A stretch of 64,000 nt of DNA from Candidatus Bacteroides pullicola (lineage in GTDB: Bacteria; Bacteroidota; Bacteroidia; Bacteroidales; Bacteroidaceae), in contig DXCV01000029.1 in NCBI GenBank assembly GCA_019115825.1, forward strand, positions 20,188-84,187. Direction: 5' to 3'. Numbering within the stretch: the stretch's first letter is position 1; each line of letters begins with the position of its first letter. Positions 27,053-38,745 of this stretch are shown one piece after another. The position numbers and the translations under genes were made by a program. The notes beneath the pieces were generated by a model. It ran no database searches, had not been told where the DNA came from, and was given only the letters and a program-made list of their open reading frames with translations.

Positions 27053-28471
27053 CTACTTTTTCTTTGAATACCAAACGCCAAACCATACAGCAGCCACCAG
27101 CAATGCCACAAGAGCAATATAAGGCGACCATCCGGCGGAGAGACCCAAGCCTTCCGGTGCTACACAGATATAGGTGGTGCAAACGGCGGTCATAAACAAA
27201 GCAGGAATAAAGGTTATATAATAGGTAAGTCCTTTTCTGGTGCGCACCAGATAAACCGTCACAGCCCACAGGGTGAAAACGGACAAAGTCTGGTTGGACC
27301 AAGCGAAATAACGCCAAATCATGTCAAACCCCTGGGCATCGCGCAGGCTATACAGCAACAAGCCGATAGCAGCCAAAAACATAGGCACACAGATATACAG
27401 ACGGCGACGGATGGACTTCTGCTCCAACCCCAAGAAATCGGCCACGATGAGACGCGCCGAACGGAAAGCCGTGTCACCGCTGGTGATAGGCGCGGCAATG
27501 ACGCCCAACACAGCCAGCACGCCACCTACCGTGCCCAGCCAATCCTTGGTGACGGCATCGACGATAACCGCCGCATTGGTCTCTTCCATCCCATTCTCAT
27601 GGAAGAAATAGGTAGCAGCGGCTGCCCAAATGAGCGCCACGATGCCTTCGGTAATCATTGCTCCATAGAAGACAGGGCGTCCATAACGTTCGCTCTTCAT
27701 ACAGCGAGCCATCAGAGGACTCTGCGTGGCATGGAAGCCGCTGATGGCTCCACAAGCTATGCTGACGAACATGATGGGAAATATCGGAAGGTTAGCCGCG
27801 TCGGGATGGGTATTCTGCAAGCCATCCCACAGCTCCGGAAGAGCCGGATGGTTGACATAGAGCATCACCAGGATGCCCACCGCCATAAACAGGAGCGCGA
27901 AGGCGAAAATGGGATAAATCTTGCCGATAATCTTATCGATGGGCAACATGGTCGCAAACACATAATATAAGAATACGACCACAATCCAAAATGTGGTATC
28001 CAAGGCCTCCGGCGTCAGATTGGCCAGCAAACCGGCAGGACCTGCCACGAAAACGGAACCCACCAACACCATCAGAATCACCGTAAAGACACGCATCACC
28101 TGCTTGGTAGTGGTACCCAGATAACGCCCGATAAGCTCGGGAAGGCTCTCCCCGTCGTGCCTCATGGAAAGCATACCGGACAGATAGTCGTGTACGGCTC
28201 CCGCAAAGATGCTTCCCAACACGATCCAAAGGTAAGAGGCTGTACCGAACTTGGCACCCATGATGGCACCAAAGATAGGTCCCAATCCGGCGATATTAAG
28301 GAACTGGATCATAAATATCTTCCAAGTGGACATCGGGATATAATCCACGCCATCCGTCTTGGTCAAAGCCGGTGTTTTGCGGTTATCAGGACCGAAGACA
28401 CGCTCCACCACCCGTCCGTAAAGGAAATAGCCGGCAATAAGCGCCAGCAAACAAAGCGTAAATGTTATCAT
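27053..28471 (-). CDS. cstA: CstA-family carbon starvation / peptide-pyruvate transporter
   Basis: An integral inner-membrane protein of 472 residues with about a dozen hydrophobic segments. It has conserved CstA features: YGRVVERVFGPD after the first helix, YIPMSTWKIFMIQFLNIAG, GPIFGAIMGAKFG, and SGFHATQSPLMARC. Relatives import peptides or pyruvate and are induced by starvation in enteric bacteria; regulation here cannot be read. It is shorter than E. coli CstA (about 700 residues) but typical of the Bacteroidetes form. Confidence 0.9.
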   Translation of the reverse strand: MITFTLCLLALIAGYFLYGRVVERVFGPDNRKTPALTKTDGVDYIPMSTWKIFMIQFLNIAGLGPIFGAIMGAKFGTASYLWIVLGSIFAGAVHDYLSGMLSMRHDGESLPELIGRYLGTTTKQVMRVFTVILMVLVGSVFVAGPAGLLANLTPEALDTTFWIVVVFLYYVFATMLPIDKIIGKIYPIFAFALLFMAVGILVMLYVNHPALPELWDGLQNTHPDAANLPIFPIMFVSIACGAISGFHATQSPLMARCMKSERYGRPVFYGAMITEGIVALIWAAAATYFFHENGMEETNAAVIVDAVTKDWLGTVGGVLAVLGVIAAPITSGDTAFRSARLIVADFLGLEQKSIRRRLYICVPMFLAAIGLLLYSLRDAQGFDMIWRYFAWSNQTLSVFTLWAVTVYLVRTRKGLTYYITFIPALFMTAVCTTYICVAPEGLGLSAGWSPYIALVALLVAAVWFGVWYSKKK

Positions 28472-28498
28472 CGTTTTTTAAGATTTTGTTAATGCGTG

Positions 28499-28506
28499 CA
28501 AATGTA
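28499..28506 (-). promoter_or_regulatory. -7 box of cstA
   Basis: Minus-strand TACATTTG fits TAnnTTTG, 27 bases before the ATG. A weaker TATCTTCG on the plus strand at 28550-28557 probably serves the divergent GHL10 gene. Confidence 0.5.
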
Positions 28507-28574
28507 GCAGTTTCCGCGTTATTTGCATAAAATTATCAAGTGTTTTACGTATCTTCGCCGCAAAATTGATAATT

Positions 28575-30059
28575 ATGAAGAATAATCATGGCATAATTCA
28601 ACGAATGCTTCTCTTTTTGTGTCTTTTGTCTGCGTGGCCGTTATCTGCTTCCGCCCAACCCAAACACGAAGTGCGCGCAGCATGGATTACTACCGCATAC
28701 GGACTGGACTGGCCGCATACCCGCGCCACATCTGCCGCCAGCCAAAAACGCCAAAAGGCAGAACTCATCAAGATGCTGGACAAACTGCAAGCCGCCCATT
28801 TCAATACCATCCTCTTCCAGGCACGTACCAGGGGGGATGTGCTCTACCGTTCGGACATCGAACCGATGAATGCCGTATTGACAGGAAAGACCGATGGAGA
28901 CCCCGGCTATGACCCCTTGGCTTTCGCTGTGGAAGAATGCCACAAAAGGGGAATGGAATGCCATGCTTGGATGGTCACCCTCCCGTTGGGAAACCGCAAG
29001 CACGTACAATCCTTGGGGAAACAATCGGTCACGAAACGGCATCCCGATATCTGCCTCACCTACCGGAGGCATTATTACCTCAACGCCGGGCATCCGGAAA
29101 CCAAAGAATACCTGATGAGCCTGGTGCGCGAGGTGGTGCAACGCTACGATGTGGATGGTGTGCATTTCGACTTTCTCCGTTATCCCGACAAAGCCCGCCG
29201 ATTCCCCGATGCCTATGACTACCGGAAGAGAGGCAATGGACGAAGCCTCGCCCAATGGCGACGCGACAACCTGACGGAAATCTTGCGTTATATATATAAA
29301 GAGGTGAAAGAGATAAAACCTTGGGTAAAGGTGAGCACCTGCCCTGTGGGTAAATATCGCGATACCAGCCGCTATTCTTCCCGAGGATGGAATGCGTTCA
29401 ACGCGGTTTATCAGGATGTGCAAGGCTGGCTGGGCGAAGGTATCCAAGACCAGATATACCCCATGATGTATTTCAAGGGCAACCATTTCTACCCGTTTGC
29501 CCTCGACTGGAAAGAGCAAAGCAATGGACGCCAAGTGATACCGGGTTTAGGCATCTACTTCTTGCATCCCAGTGAAGGGAACTGGTCGCTGGACGAAATT
29601 GAACGGCAAATGAATTTTATCCGCGCCGAAGAAATGGCCGGAGAAGCCCATTATCGTGCAGCCTTTCTCATGGAGCAAGACACACAAGGCTTGTATGACT
29701 TATTGGTGGATCAATACTACACCTATCCAGCCCTGCAACCTGCCATGCCTTGGTTGGACGCCCAAAAGCCTACAGCACCTGCCGGGCTTCATATCGAACA
29801 CCGGAAAGACGGCAATGTCCAGTTGTCTTGGGAGGAATCAAAGGATAATGACCCGGCCAATGCACCGATGTATGTCATATACGCCTCGGATACCTACCCG
29901 GTAGACATCACCCGCCCTGAACACATCGTGGCGCAAAGCGTACGGGGTACGACCTATACCTATACCCCCCTGCTTCCTTGGGAAAGCCAAAAACATTTTG
30001 CCGTCACGGCCATTGACCGTTATGGCAACGAAAGTGTCCCGTGTCAGGAAAAACCTTGA
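28575..30059 (+). CDS. GHL10-family (DUF187) exported glycoside hydrolase-like protein
   Basis: A 494-residue secreted protein; the ORF-track start (28566) is a TTG and the ATG at 28575 begins MKNNHGIIQRM. The signal peptide ends near SASAQP. The TIM-barrel body matches glycosyl hydrolase-like 10: EVRAAWITT, FNTILFQARTRGDVLY, YDVDGVHFDFLRYP and IYPMMYFKGNHFYP. From about residue 405 a fibronectin III-like domain follows (APAGLHIEHRKDGNVQLSWEE is split by linker Pro/Ala). Substrate unknown; family members are linked to peptidoglycan or envelope glycans. Its 3' end overlaps the convergent ATP-grasp-like gene by 56 bases. Confidence 0.85.
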   Translation: MKNNHGIIQRMLLFLCLLSAWPLSASAQPKHEVRAAWITTAYGLDWPHTRATSAASQKRQKAELIKMLDKLQAAHFNTILFQARTRGDVLYRSDIEPMNAVLTGKTDGDPGYDPLAFAVEECHKRGMECHAWMVTLPLGNRKHVQSLGKQSVTKRHPDICLTYRRHYYLNAGHPETKEYLMSLVREVVQRYDVDGVHFDFLRYPDKARRFPDAYDYRKRGNGRSLAQWRRDNLTEILRYIYKEVKEIKPWVKVSTCPVGKYRDTSRYSSRGWNAFNAVYQDVQGWLGEGIQDQIYPMMYFKGNHFYPFALDWKEQSNGRQVIPGLGIYFLHPSEGNWSLDEIERQMNFIRAEEMAGEAHYRAAFLMEQDTQGLYDLLVDQYYTYPALQPAMPWLDAQKPTAPAGLHIEHRKDGNVQLSWEESKDNDPANAPMYVIYASDTYPVDITRPEHIVAQSVRGTTYTYTPLLPWESQKHFAVTAIDRYGNESVPCQEKP

Positions 30060-31212
30060 TGAAAGCGCGATAACGGCTGGAAGGAGTTACCGGCACCAAA
30101 GGCATATAACCGGACATGATACGCCCTTCGCGCCATGTCAACGGATAAGCAGTTTCGTCTTTAATGTGGTATGCACGCAGGGCATCCGGCGACGTATGGT
30201 ATTCAATCCGGAAATAGCCGACGGCATCCGGTGCCAACAAACGGCGATAAAGGCTGCCGGCCACTATTCCCATGTTCATCCGCAGATTCACCTCCACACA
30301 AGGATGGATCCAAAACCCTTCACCCGAACGGCATACCATCATGTCTATGCCTAAACACCCGGCATATCCCACAAAACGACGCTCCAATACGTCTTTGGCC
30401 ACCTCCCGTACACGATGCAAAGTTTCCAAGGGAACATATCGGGTCAGATATTCCTCAATTTGCGCATCAGACAGCAACAGGTTCCCCCCATAGGCACCCC
30501 GGTCATTGGTGTGAAAAAGCGAATAGCCGATGAAGGAGACACGGCCCTCCTTATCTTTGTCAAACTCCATGGCGAAATCCACCACCTTATCATATACTGG
30601 CGAAGCCACTACACACCCTTGTCCGCGCAACACCTTGGCACACCATCCTGCTATGGATGAAGTAAAAGCCCCTGTACACCAGCATAATCCCTTCCCGCTT
30701 CCCGACCAAGGCGCTTTCAACAAGACGTGTCCCCTGCCCTCCACATATTCCCGGCAAGCGGACAAATCTTTCAGAGCAACACTCTCTCCCCGACAAGAAG
30801 GGATTCCCCTGAATGCCTCCAGGCATCCTGCAACATGCTCCCGCGAGGCGCACTGGCGATAAAAGTGCAAATCCTCCACCGAAGGTAAACGACCGGAAGG
30901 AAAGCCGCCTTGCATCAATTTCCGGCGTAAGGATAAATTCCATCCCCAAGGAACCACGCCGGCGTCAGCATAATCCGGCAATTCAGGGTAAGTCACCAAT
31001 CTGACATCCAGCGCTAAAAAGTCACGCATACGCTTCAGGAAACTGTCATTATAAGCAGAGGGTGCCCATACGCCATCTCCCTCACCGGCATACCACACAG
31101 GAAGCAAAGCCAAATCATCGGCCATCCGACGCGCCGCAGCCGGAGCAATATAGTTATCGCCACCATCGGCCAAAGCCAAATCGGCATCGGGATTGAAGAT
31201 AAAAAGTTTCAT
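30004..31212 (-). CDS. ATP-grasp-like protein of unknown function
   Basis: The start is set at 31212 (MKLFIFNPDADLALA), because the 22 upstream residues of the ORF track look random and approach the opposite gene's promoter. The 402-residue protein has an N-terminal Rossmann-like segment, LLKAPWSGSGKGL (a nucleotide-binding, ATP-grasp-like loop) and a C-terminal HPCVEVNLRMNMG that resembles the metal-binding E..N of ATP-grasp enzymes. It is conserved in Bacteroidales as hypothetical, as far as I recall. A ligase role is inference. Confidence 0.65.
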   Translation of the reverse strand: MKLFIFNPDADLALADGGDNYIAPAAARRMADDLALLPVWYAGEGDGVWAPSAYNDSFLKRMRDFLALDVRLVTYPELPDYADAGVVPWGWNLSLRRKLMQGGFPSGRLPSVEDLHFYRQCASREHVAGCLEAFRGIPSCRGESVALKDLSACREYVEGRGHVLLKAPWSGSGKGLCWCTGAFTSSIAGWCAKVLRGQGCVVASPVYDKVVDFAMEFDKDKEGRVSFIGYSLFHTNDRGAYGGNLLLSDAQIEEYLTRYVPLETLHRVREVAKDVLERRFVGYAGCLGIDMMVCRSGEGFWIHPCVEVNLRMNMGIVAGSLYRRLLAPDAVGYFRIEYHTSPDALRAYHIKDETAYPLTWREGRIMSGYMPLVPVTPSSRYRAFIKVFPDTGHFRCHNGQWP

Positions 31213-31271
31213 ACGCCTGCAAAGGTGGGAATAAAACCGAAAATATCCAAATAGATTTTTGCTATCCCTAC

Positions 31272-31302
31272 TTTGCAATTCGATAAAAAAGGCCTATCTT
31301 TG
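31272..31302 (+). promoter_or_regulatory. Consensus promoter of the AAA ATPase gene
   Basis: TTTG (31272-31275), 19 bp, TATCTTTG (31295-31302): a perfect -33/-7 promoter. It lies inside the ORF-track reading frame that starts at 31273, showing that the true start is 31327. Confidence 0.85.
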
Positions 31303-31326
31303 CCCCCTGATAAAGGAAGAGACAGC

Positions 31327-32505
31327 ATGGAATCATTCTATCGTACACACGCCTACCTCGTGGAGCATACCAATGCCCCCGTACGCCGCGACCTCATGGA
31401 CGAGATCGACTGGAACGACCGGCTCATAGGCATCAAAGGAACACGCGGCGTGGGCAAGACCACTTTCCTGCTGCAATATGCCAAAGAGAAGTTTGGGACA
31501 GACCGTTCATGCCTTTTCATCAACATGAACAACTTCTACTTCTCCACCCACGGAATCGAAGAATTTGCCGCTGAATTCCAACGCAGAGGGGGCAAAGTCC
31601 TGCTCATTGACCAGGTGTTCAAGCACCCGAACTGGAGCCGGGAATTACGCCGGTGCTATGACAACTTCCCCAACCTGAAAATCATCTTCACCGGTTCATC
31701 TGTCATGCGCCTCAAGGAAGAGAACCCGGAGTTGTGTGACATCGTGAAAAGCTACAACCTGCGCGGCTTTTCTTTCCGGGAATACCTGAATCTGCAGACG
31801 GGCATGAAATTCCATGCTTACACTTTGGAGGACATCCTGGAGAACCACGAGCAAATCTCTCGCGGAGTGCTTGCCAAAGCCAAACCTTTAGACTATCTCC
31901 GAGACTACTTGCACCACGGCTTCTATCCCTTCTTCCTGGAAAAGCGGAATTTCCCTGAAAACCTGCTGAAAACCATGAATATGATGGTGGAAGTGGACAT
32001 CCTGCTCATCAAGCAAATCGAATTGAAATACCTCTCCAAGATAAAGAAACTGCTCTATCTCCTGGCCGTGGACGGGCCCAAAGCGCCTAATGTCAGCCAA
32101 CTGGCCAACGACATACAGACTTCGCGTGCCACGGTGATGAATTACATCAAATACTTGGCGGATGCACGCCTCATCAACATGGTTTACCCCAAGGGGGAAG
32201 AATTTCCCAAGAAACCGGCCATGATCATGATGCACAACCCCAACCTGATGTATTCCATCTACCCCATACGGGTGGAAGAACAGGACATCTTGGAAACCTT
32301 TTTTGTCAACGCGATGTGGAAAGACCACAAGGTGAACAAGGGAGACAGAAACATCTCTTTCCTGGTAGACGGGGAAATGCCTTTCAAGATTTGTAACGAA
32401 GGCTCGCGCCTGAAAAACAATCCCGGCATCACCTACGCGGTACGCCAACTGGAGATAGGACAGAAAAACCAAATTCCCCTGTGGTTGTTTGGTTTCTTAT
32501 ATTAA
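31327..32505 (+). CDS. AAA-family ATPase (AAA_14-like)
   Basis: A 392-residue ATP-binding protein. Walker A is GTRGVGKTTFL (about residues 38-48), the Walker B strand reads VLLIDQVFKHPNW, with Gln replacing the usual Glu after Asp, and the sensor strand is IIFTGSSVM. A winged-helix region (VSQLANDIQTSRATVMNYIKYL) and a C-terminal DUF4143-like part follow. The family is widespread in Bacteroidales with no settled role. It stands 43 bases before nifJ with no terminator between, so some co-transcription is possible. The substituted Walker B may lower ATP hydrolysis. Confidence 0.8.
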   Translation: MESFYRTHAYLVEHTNAPVRRDLMDEIDWNDRLIGIKGTRGVGKTTFLLQYAKEKFGTDRSCLFINMNNFYFSTHGIEEFAAEFQRRGGKVLLIDQVFKHPNWSRELRRCYDNFPNLKIIFTGSSVMRLKEENPELCDIVKSYNLRGFSFREYLNLQTGMKFHAYTLEDILENHEQISRGVLAKAKPLDYLRDYLHHGFYPFFLEKRNFPENLLKTMNMMVEVDILLIKQIELKYLSKIKKLLYLLAVDGPKAPNVSQLANDIQTSRATVMNYIKYLADARLINMVYPKGEEFPKKPAMIMMHNPNLMYSIYPIRVEEQDILETFFVNAMWKDHKVNKGDRNISFLVDGEMPFKICNEGSRLKNNPGITYAVRQLEIGQKNQIPLWLFGFLY

Positions 32506-32548
32506 ATAGAAAAGAACAAGTTTCATCACTTTTATAATTCATTTAGTT

Positions 32549-36121
<3,573 letters not shown>

Positions 36122-36151
36122 TCGTCTAAATATAGACTCCTATAAATAAAG

Positions 36152-36203
36152 AATCACAGGAAGGTGAAGTCCCGTCGAGGCTTCCCTTTCTGTGATTTTT
36201 TTG
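36152..36203 (+). terminator. Terminator after nifJ
   Basis: AATCACAGGAAGG faces CTTCCCTTTCTGTGATT with a T7 run after it; the outer 8 bp (AATCACAG/CTGTGATT) are perfect. Confidence 0.85.
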
Positions 36204-36274
36204 CTCCGAGCAATTAGCCCCGAACTCACGTCATCAACCGTTGACCCTCTCCGCGTGTAGGAATATCGCCTTTA

Positions 36275-36297
36275 TTTATGTTCTTCAACCTATTCCC
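36275..36297 (+). repeat. 23-bp direct repeat, left copy, flanking the Rpn pseudogene
   Basis: The 23 bases beginning TTTATGTTCTTCAACC recur exactly at 37134-37156, about 860 bases away. The pair brackets the broken Rpn-family gene and its terminator and promoter. The bases on either side of the copies differ. Confidence 0.85.
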
Positions 36298-36299
36298 AA

Positions 36300-36343
36300 C
36301 AAAAAGAACAGGCCAAGTAGGGAGAACCCCCGCTTGGCCTGTT
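36300..36343 (-). terminator. Terminator after the Rpn pseudogene
   Basis: AACAGGCCAAG pairs perfectly (11 bp) with CTTGGCCTGTT. On the minus strand it is followed by CTTTTTG. It lies just inside the left 23-bp repeat. Confidence 0.85.
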
Positions 36344-36348
36344 TTGAA

Positions 36349-37023
36349 TTACAACCGCTCGATGGATTCAGGAGTGAGGCCGGTATAACGTGCGATGGTT
36401 TCTATCGGCATAGCGTCTGCCTTCATACTACGGGCTACGTCAATTTTACCTTCCGCACGGCCTTTGACAAGACCTCTCGCTTCACCTCTCGCTTCGCCTT
36501 GCAACCGTTCATATTCCATTACGGCAAGCTGGTCGCGATAGACCTTGATGCTTTCATCGTACTTCAGGCGGTCTTCCTTGCTCAAGCCGGCAATATCCAC
36601 GATTTGCTCCAGCTTCTCAAATACGGCTTTTCGCGCCTTGAAAGGCAATCTCTGCAATATCTCCATATTCTTCAATACATAAATCCAACGTTCGAAATCA
36701 GTCTCACATTCATCTTCCTCTTTCGTAAACAGGGGAAGCTCAATAAAAATGTAGCGCATTTTGTCGCTAAACTGCTCGTGCGTGTCGCGGTCGGCAAGTA
36801 CGATGTCCGTACGCAGCTTGCACGGCAAGTTCGTCATGCTGAAATTGAGGAAGAAAACGCCGTAAACGGCTTTCAGGTCGAACTTCCAGTCCACGCCCTT
36901 TTCTCCCTAGCGTTCACCGTCCAGCAGGGCGTTGAGGAAGTCTATCAGCAGGTCTTTGTTTATTTCCTGTCCGAAGATGCGCTTGAAGCCCACATCGGTA
37001 AAAGGGTTTATGAACTTTGCCAT
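36349..37023 (-). pseudogene. Rpn-family recombination-promoting nuclease, internally deleted
   Basis: The N-terminal 38 codons starting at 37023 (MAKFINPFTDVGFKRIFGQE ... ALLDGER) are the normal start of a PD-(D/E)XK-type Rpn/transposase-like protein. They end in a TAG at 36907-36909 and continue in the same frame with GEKGVDWKFDLKAVYGVFFLNF and the rest of the C-terminal half. About 60-70 residues that carry the catalytic core in relatives are missing, so both a deletion and a stop break the gene. The C-terminus keeps the EARGEARG-rich linker and a helix-turn-helix-like tail. The ORF track shows only the C-terminal part. Confidence 0.85.
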
Positions 37024-37054
37024 GGTCTTTCTGCTTTTATTGATTTCATCGATG

Positions 37055-37062
37055 CAAAGTTA
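37055..37062 (-). promoter_or_regulatory. -7 box of the Rpn pseudogene
   Basis: Minus-strand TAACTTTG fits TAnnTTTG, 31 bases before the ATG, so the promoter outlived the gene. Confidence 0.5.
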
Positions 37063-37133
37063 ATGATTTCCCGGAAAATACAGAGAAATTACTATGGCAT
37101 TCTCTTTTTTCCGAGACAGAAATTATTTCGGTT

Positions 37134-37156
37134 TTTATGTTCTTCAACCTATTCCC
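37134..37156 (+). repeat. 23-bp direct repeat, right copy
   Basis: Exact second copy of the repeat at 36275-36297 (starts TTTATGTTCTTCAACC). It lies upstream of the Rpn promoter and 21 bases before the promoter of the structured RNA candidate. Confidence 0.85.
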
Positions 37157-37177
37157 TGAAAAAATCCAAATTTTTCC

Positions 37178-37208
37178 TTTGTTTTCAGATTCATTCTCCG
37201 TACATTTG
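37178..37208 (+). promoter_or_regulatory. Consensus promoter of a structured RNA candidate
   Basis: TTTG (37178-37181), exactly 19 bp, TACATTTG (37201-37208). This matches the Bacteroidetes -33/-7 consensus as well as the tRNA promoter does, yet no ORF starts for 300 bases. Confidence 0.8.
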
Positions 37209-37212
37209 CTGC

Positions 37213-37453
37213 GTCCTTACGGTTGTAAGGACAGACATATTGATACGAAGAGCGTTTAAGATATTATCCTGCATTGGAATCTGGACAATTTCATTGGTTA
37301 GGGATAATAGGCAAAACGCTCACGTCAGTGTTATATACCTACCTCATTGGGTAGAATATATAAAGTCTGGCGTGGGCTATTGTTTATTACCTAACCAAGG
37401 GCAGTCCAGAGCCTCAATGCGGTGATATACAATAGTTCCCACGCCTCTTTTTG
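37213..37453 (+). ncRNA. Candidate structured RNA (small RNA or long regulatory leader)
   Basis: From a perfect promoter the sequence forms successive hairpins. H1 is GTCCTTAC/GTAAGGAC (37213-37232). H2 is AGCGTTT plus ATTATCC paired with GGATAAT and AAACGCT (37251-37320). H3 is CACGTCAG/CTGGCGTG, TATATA/TATATA and CTACC/GGTAG (37321-37374). H4 is a rod of 15 bp (GGCGTGGG-CTATTGT with ACAATAG-TT-CCCACGCC) extended by TATTACC/GGTGATA (37369-37445) and followed by CTCTTTTTG, a terminator. H3 and H4 share bases 37369-37374, so they exclude each other. No ORF spans it. It could be a free RNA such as a Bacteroidales-type 6S RNA, or an attenuator for the gene at 37517. Confidence 0.55.
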
Positions 37454-37516
37454 TGTGTCTGTATTTGGGGGGGTAAACCGCTTACTTTGGGAACAGTGGG
37501 CACATTTTTTTAACTT

Positions 37517-37825
37517 ATGATAGATAAAACAAAAATCATTTCAGAATTTATGAGTAAAGCGGCGCAAAGTAAAAACTGTTGCTTTGATGGCGGTACTCTA
37601 CTAAAAAACATTTGTGACATAAAGCGTATCAATGTTTGGAAGGTTGAAGAAGTCTCAGATGAAAAATACGACTTTCTCTTACATGGATGTGCAGAATTTT
37701 ATTATGCATTTGAAAATGATATTGTCAATGCTGAAACAGAAGATTTTAATGCAGAAGTAAAGATAGGAGAAGAAGGAGATAGCGTTGAAATCTATCGAAT
37801 AAATATAAGAAAAAGAGGTTACTAA
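37517..37825 (+). CDS. Hypothetical protein, AT-rich island
   Basis: A 102-residue acidic, cysteine-containing protein (FDGGTLLKNICDIKRINVW) with no signal peptide or membrane segment. I do not recognise the family. It is the first gene of an AT-rich run (37.5-39.9 kb) whose base use differs clearly from the GC-rich flanks, which suggests recent transfer. It follows the RNA candidate and its terminator by about 65 bases. A small immunity-type protein is possible but unsupported by a motif. Confidence 0.6.
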   Translation: MIDKTKIISEFMSKAAQSKNCCFDGGTLLKNICDIKRINVWKVEEVSDEKYDFLLHGCAEFYYAFENDIVNAETEDFNAEVKIGEEGDSVEIYRINIRKRGY

Positions 37826-37875
37826 AACAAATAGTACATCGAAAAATAATTCAACTTACTGATAAATAAATTGCT

Positions 37876-38727
37876 ATGCAAATAGATGTATTAAATAATG
37901 CAGAGGTTTATCGAATGAAAACTATTTTTTACAATATAAAAAGTAAAAAAAGATGGTTTTCTGGTGAAACCTATTATGAGGAATGTAAGGAGCGTACCTG
38001 TGATTACACTTTGAGAAATGGGAAAGTGATAGATAAAGAAGCCATTGATTTTGAAAACAATAAAATGATTAAAAGTGAAAGATATGAATTTGTAAATGGC
38101 TTGGTAACGAAAAAGCAAATTGTAATTCCTGGTGGTTTCCTAGAAGAGGAGACATTATTTTCGTATGATGATAATGAACATTTGCTGATGGAAGAAACAT
38201 ATAAAAATGGAGTATTGAGTAACCGTATATTATATAAATATAACAATATAGGAAAGATTACTTCCGAAACGGTATTTAAATACAAGGATGGAAGAATCTC
38301 AAAGACTGCAAAGGAGTGGATTTATGAGGGAAGAAAGGCAACGGTTATTTATTATTATACGAAAAAAACAAAAACTGAATATGAATATAATTCTATGGAT
38401 CGCTTGATTAAAGAGATTCGCTATTCTCCTGAGGGAGAGAAAATAATGCAAATTGACTATATCTATGATTCTGATGGTAGACTTTCAAGAAAAATCTATG
38501 ATAGACAATACGTTGATGAATTTCAACATGATAGATATGGAAATCTCACGTTGTATAAATGCTATCATAATTACGGATTAACATTTCTACCTTGGAATGA
38601 AAGAAGTGAAGTAATTTACTTACGAGATGAATATCGTTATGATACCCGTGGCAATTGGGTAGAAAATAAGCATTTCGTAAACAATACTTATACAAGTCGT
38701 ATGACGAGAGAAATCAAATACTTGTAA
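37876..38727 (+). CDS. YD-repeat-like protein of unknown function
   Basis: A 283-residue protein without a signal peptide. From about residue 65 it is built of repeated strands of the form Y-x-Y-(D/N)-x(2-4)-(L/I)-x-(K/E)-E-x-x-Y, such as YKYNNIGKITSETVFKYKDG, YEYNSMDRLIKEIRY and YIYDSDGRLSRKIYD. These resemble YD/RHS-type or MORN-like beta repeats. The protein is too short to be an RHS toxin shell and lacks a toxin tip. It lies 50 bases after the preceding AT-rich gene and 18 bases before the next. Met14 (37915) is an alternative start. Confidence 0.7.
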   Translation: MQIDVLNNAEVYRMKTIFYNIKSKKRWFSGETYYEECKERTCDYTLRNGKVIDKEAIDFENNKMIKSERYEFVNGLVTKKQIVIPGGFLEEETLFSYDDNEHLLMEETYKNGVLSNRILYKYNNIGKITSETVFKYKDGRISKTAKEWIYEGRKATVIYYYTKKTKTEYEYNSMDRLIKEIRYSPEGEKIMQIDYIYDSDGRLSRKIYDRQYVDEFQHDRYGNLTLYKCYHNYGLTFLPWNERSEVIYLRDEYRYDTRGNWVENKHFVNNTYTSRMTREIKYL

Positions 38728-38745
38728 CTTATAAAAGATTTTAAT

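Noticed and set aside
36241-37425. 394-residue plus-strand ORF
   Set aside because: It runs antisense through the Rpn pseudogene, both 23-bp repeats and the RNA candidate; no family features.
37213-37453. tmRNA, RNase P RNA or SRP RNA
   Set aside because: No tRNA-like ends or tag frame, no RNase P core (such as GAGGAAAGTC) and no SRP apical motif were found.
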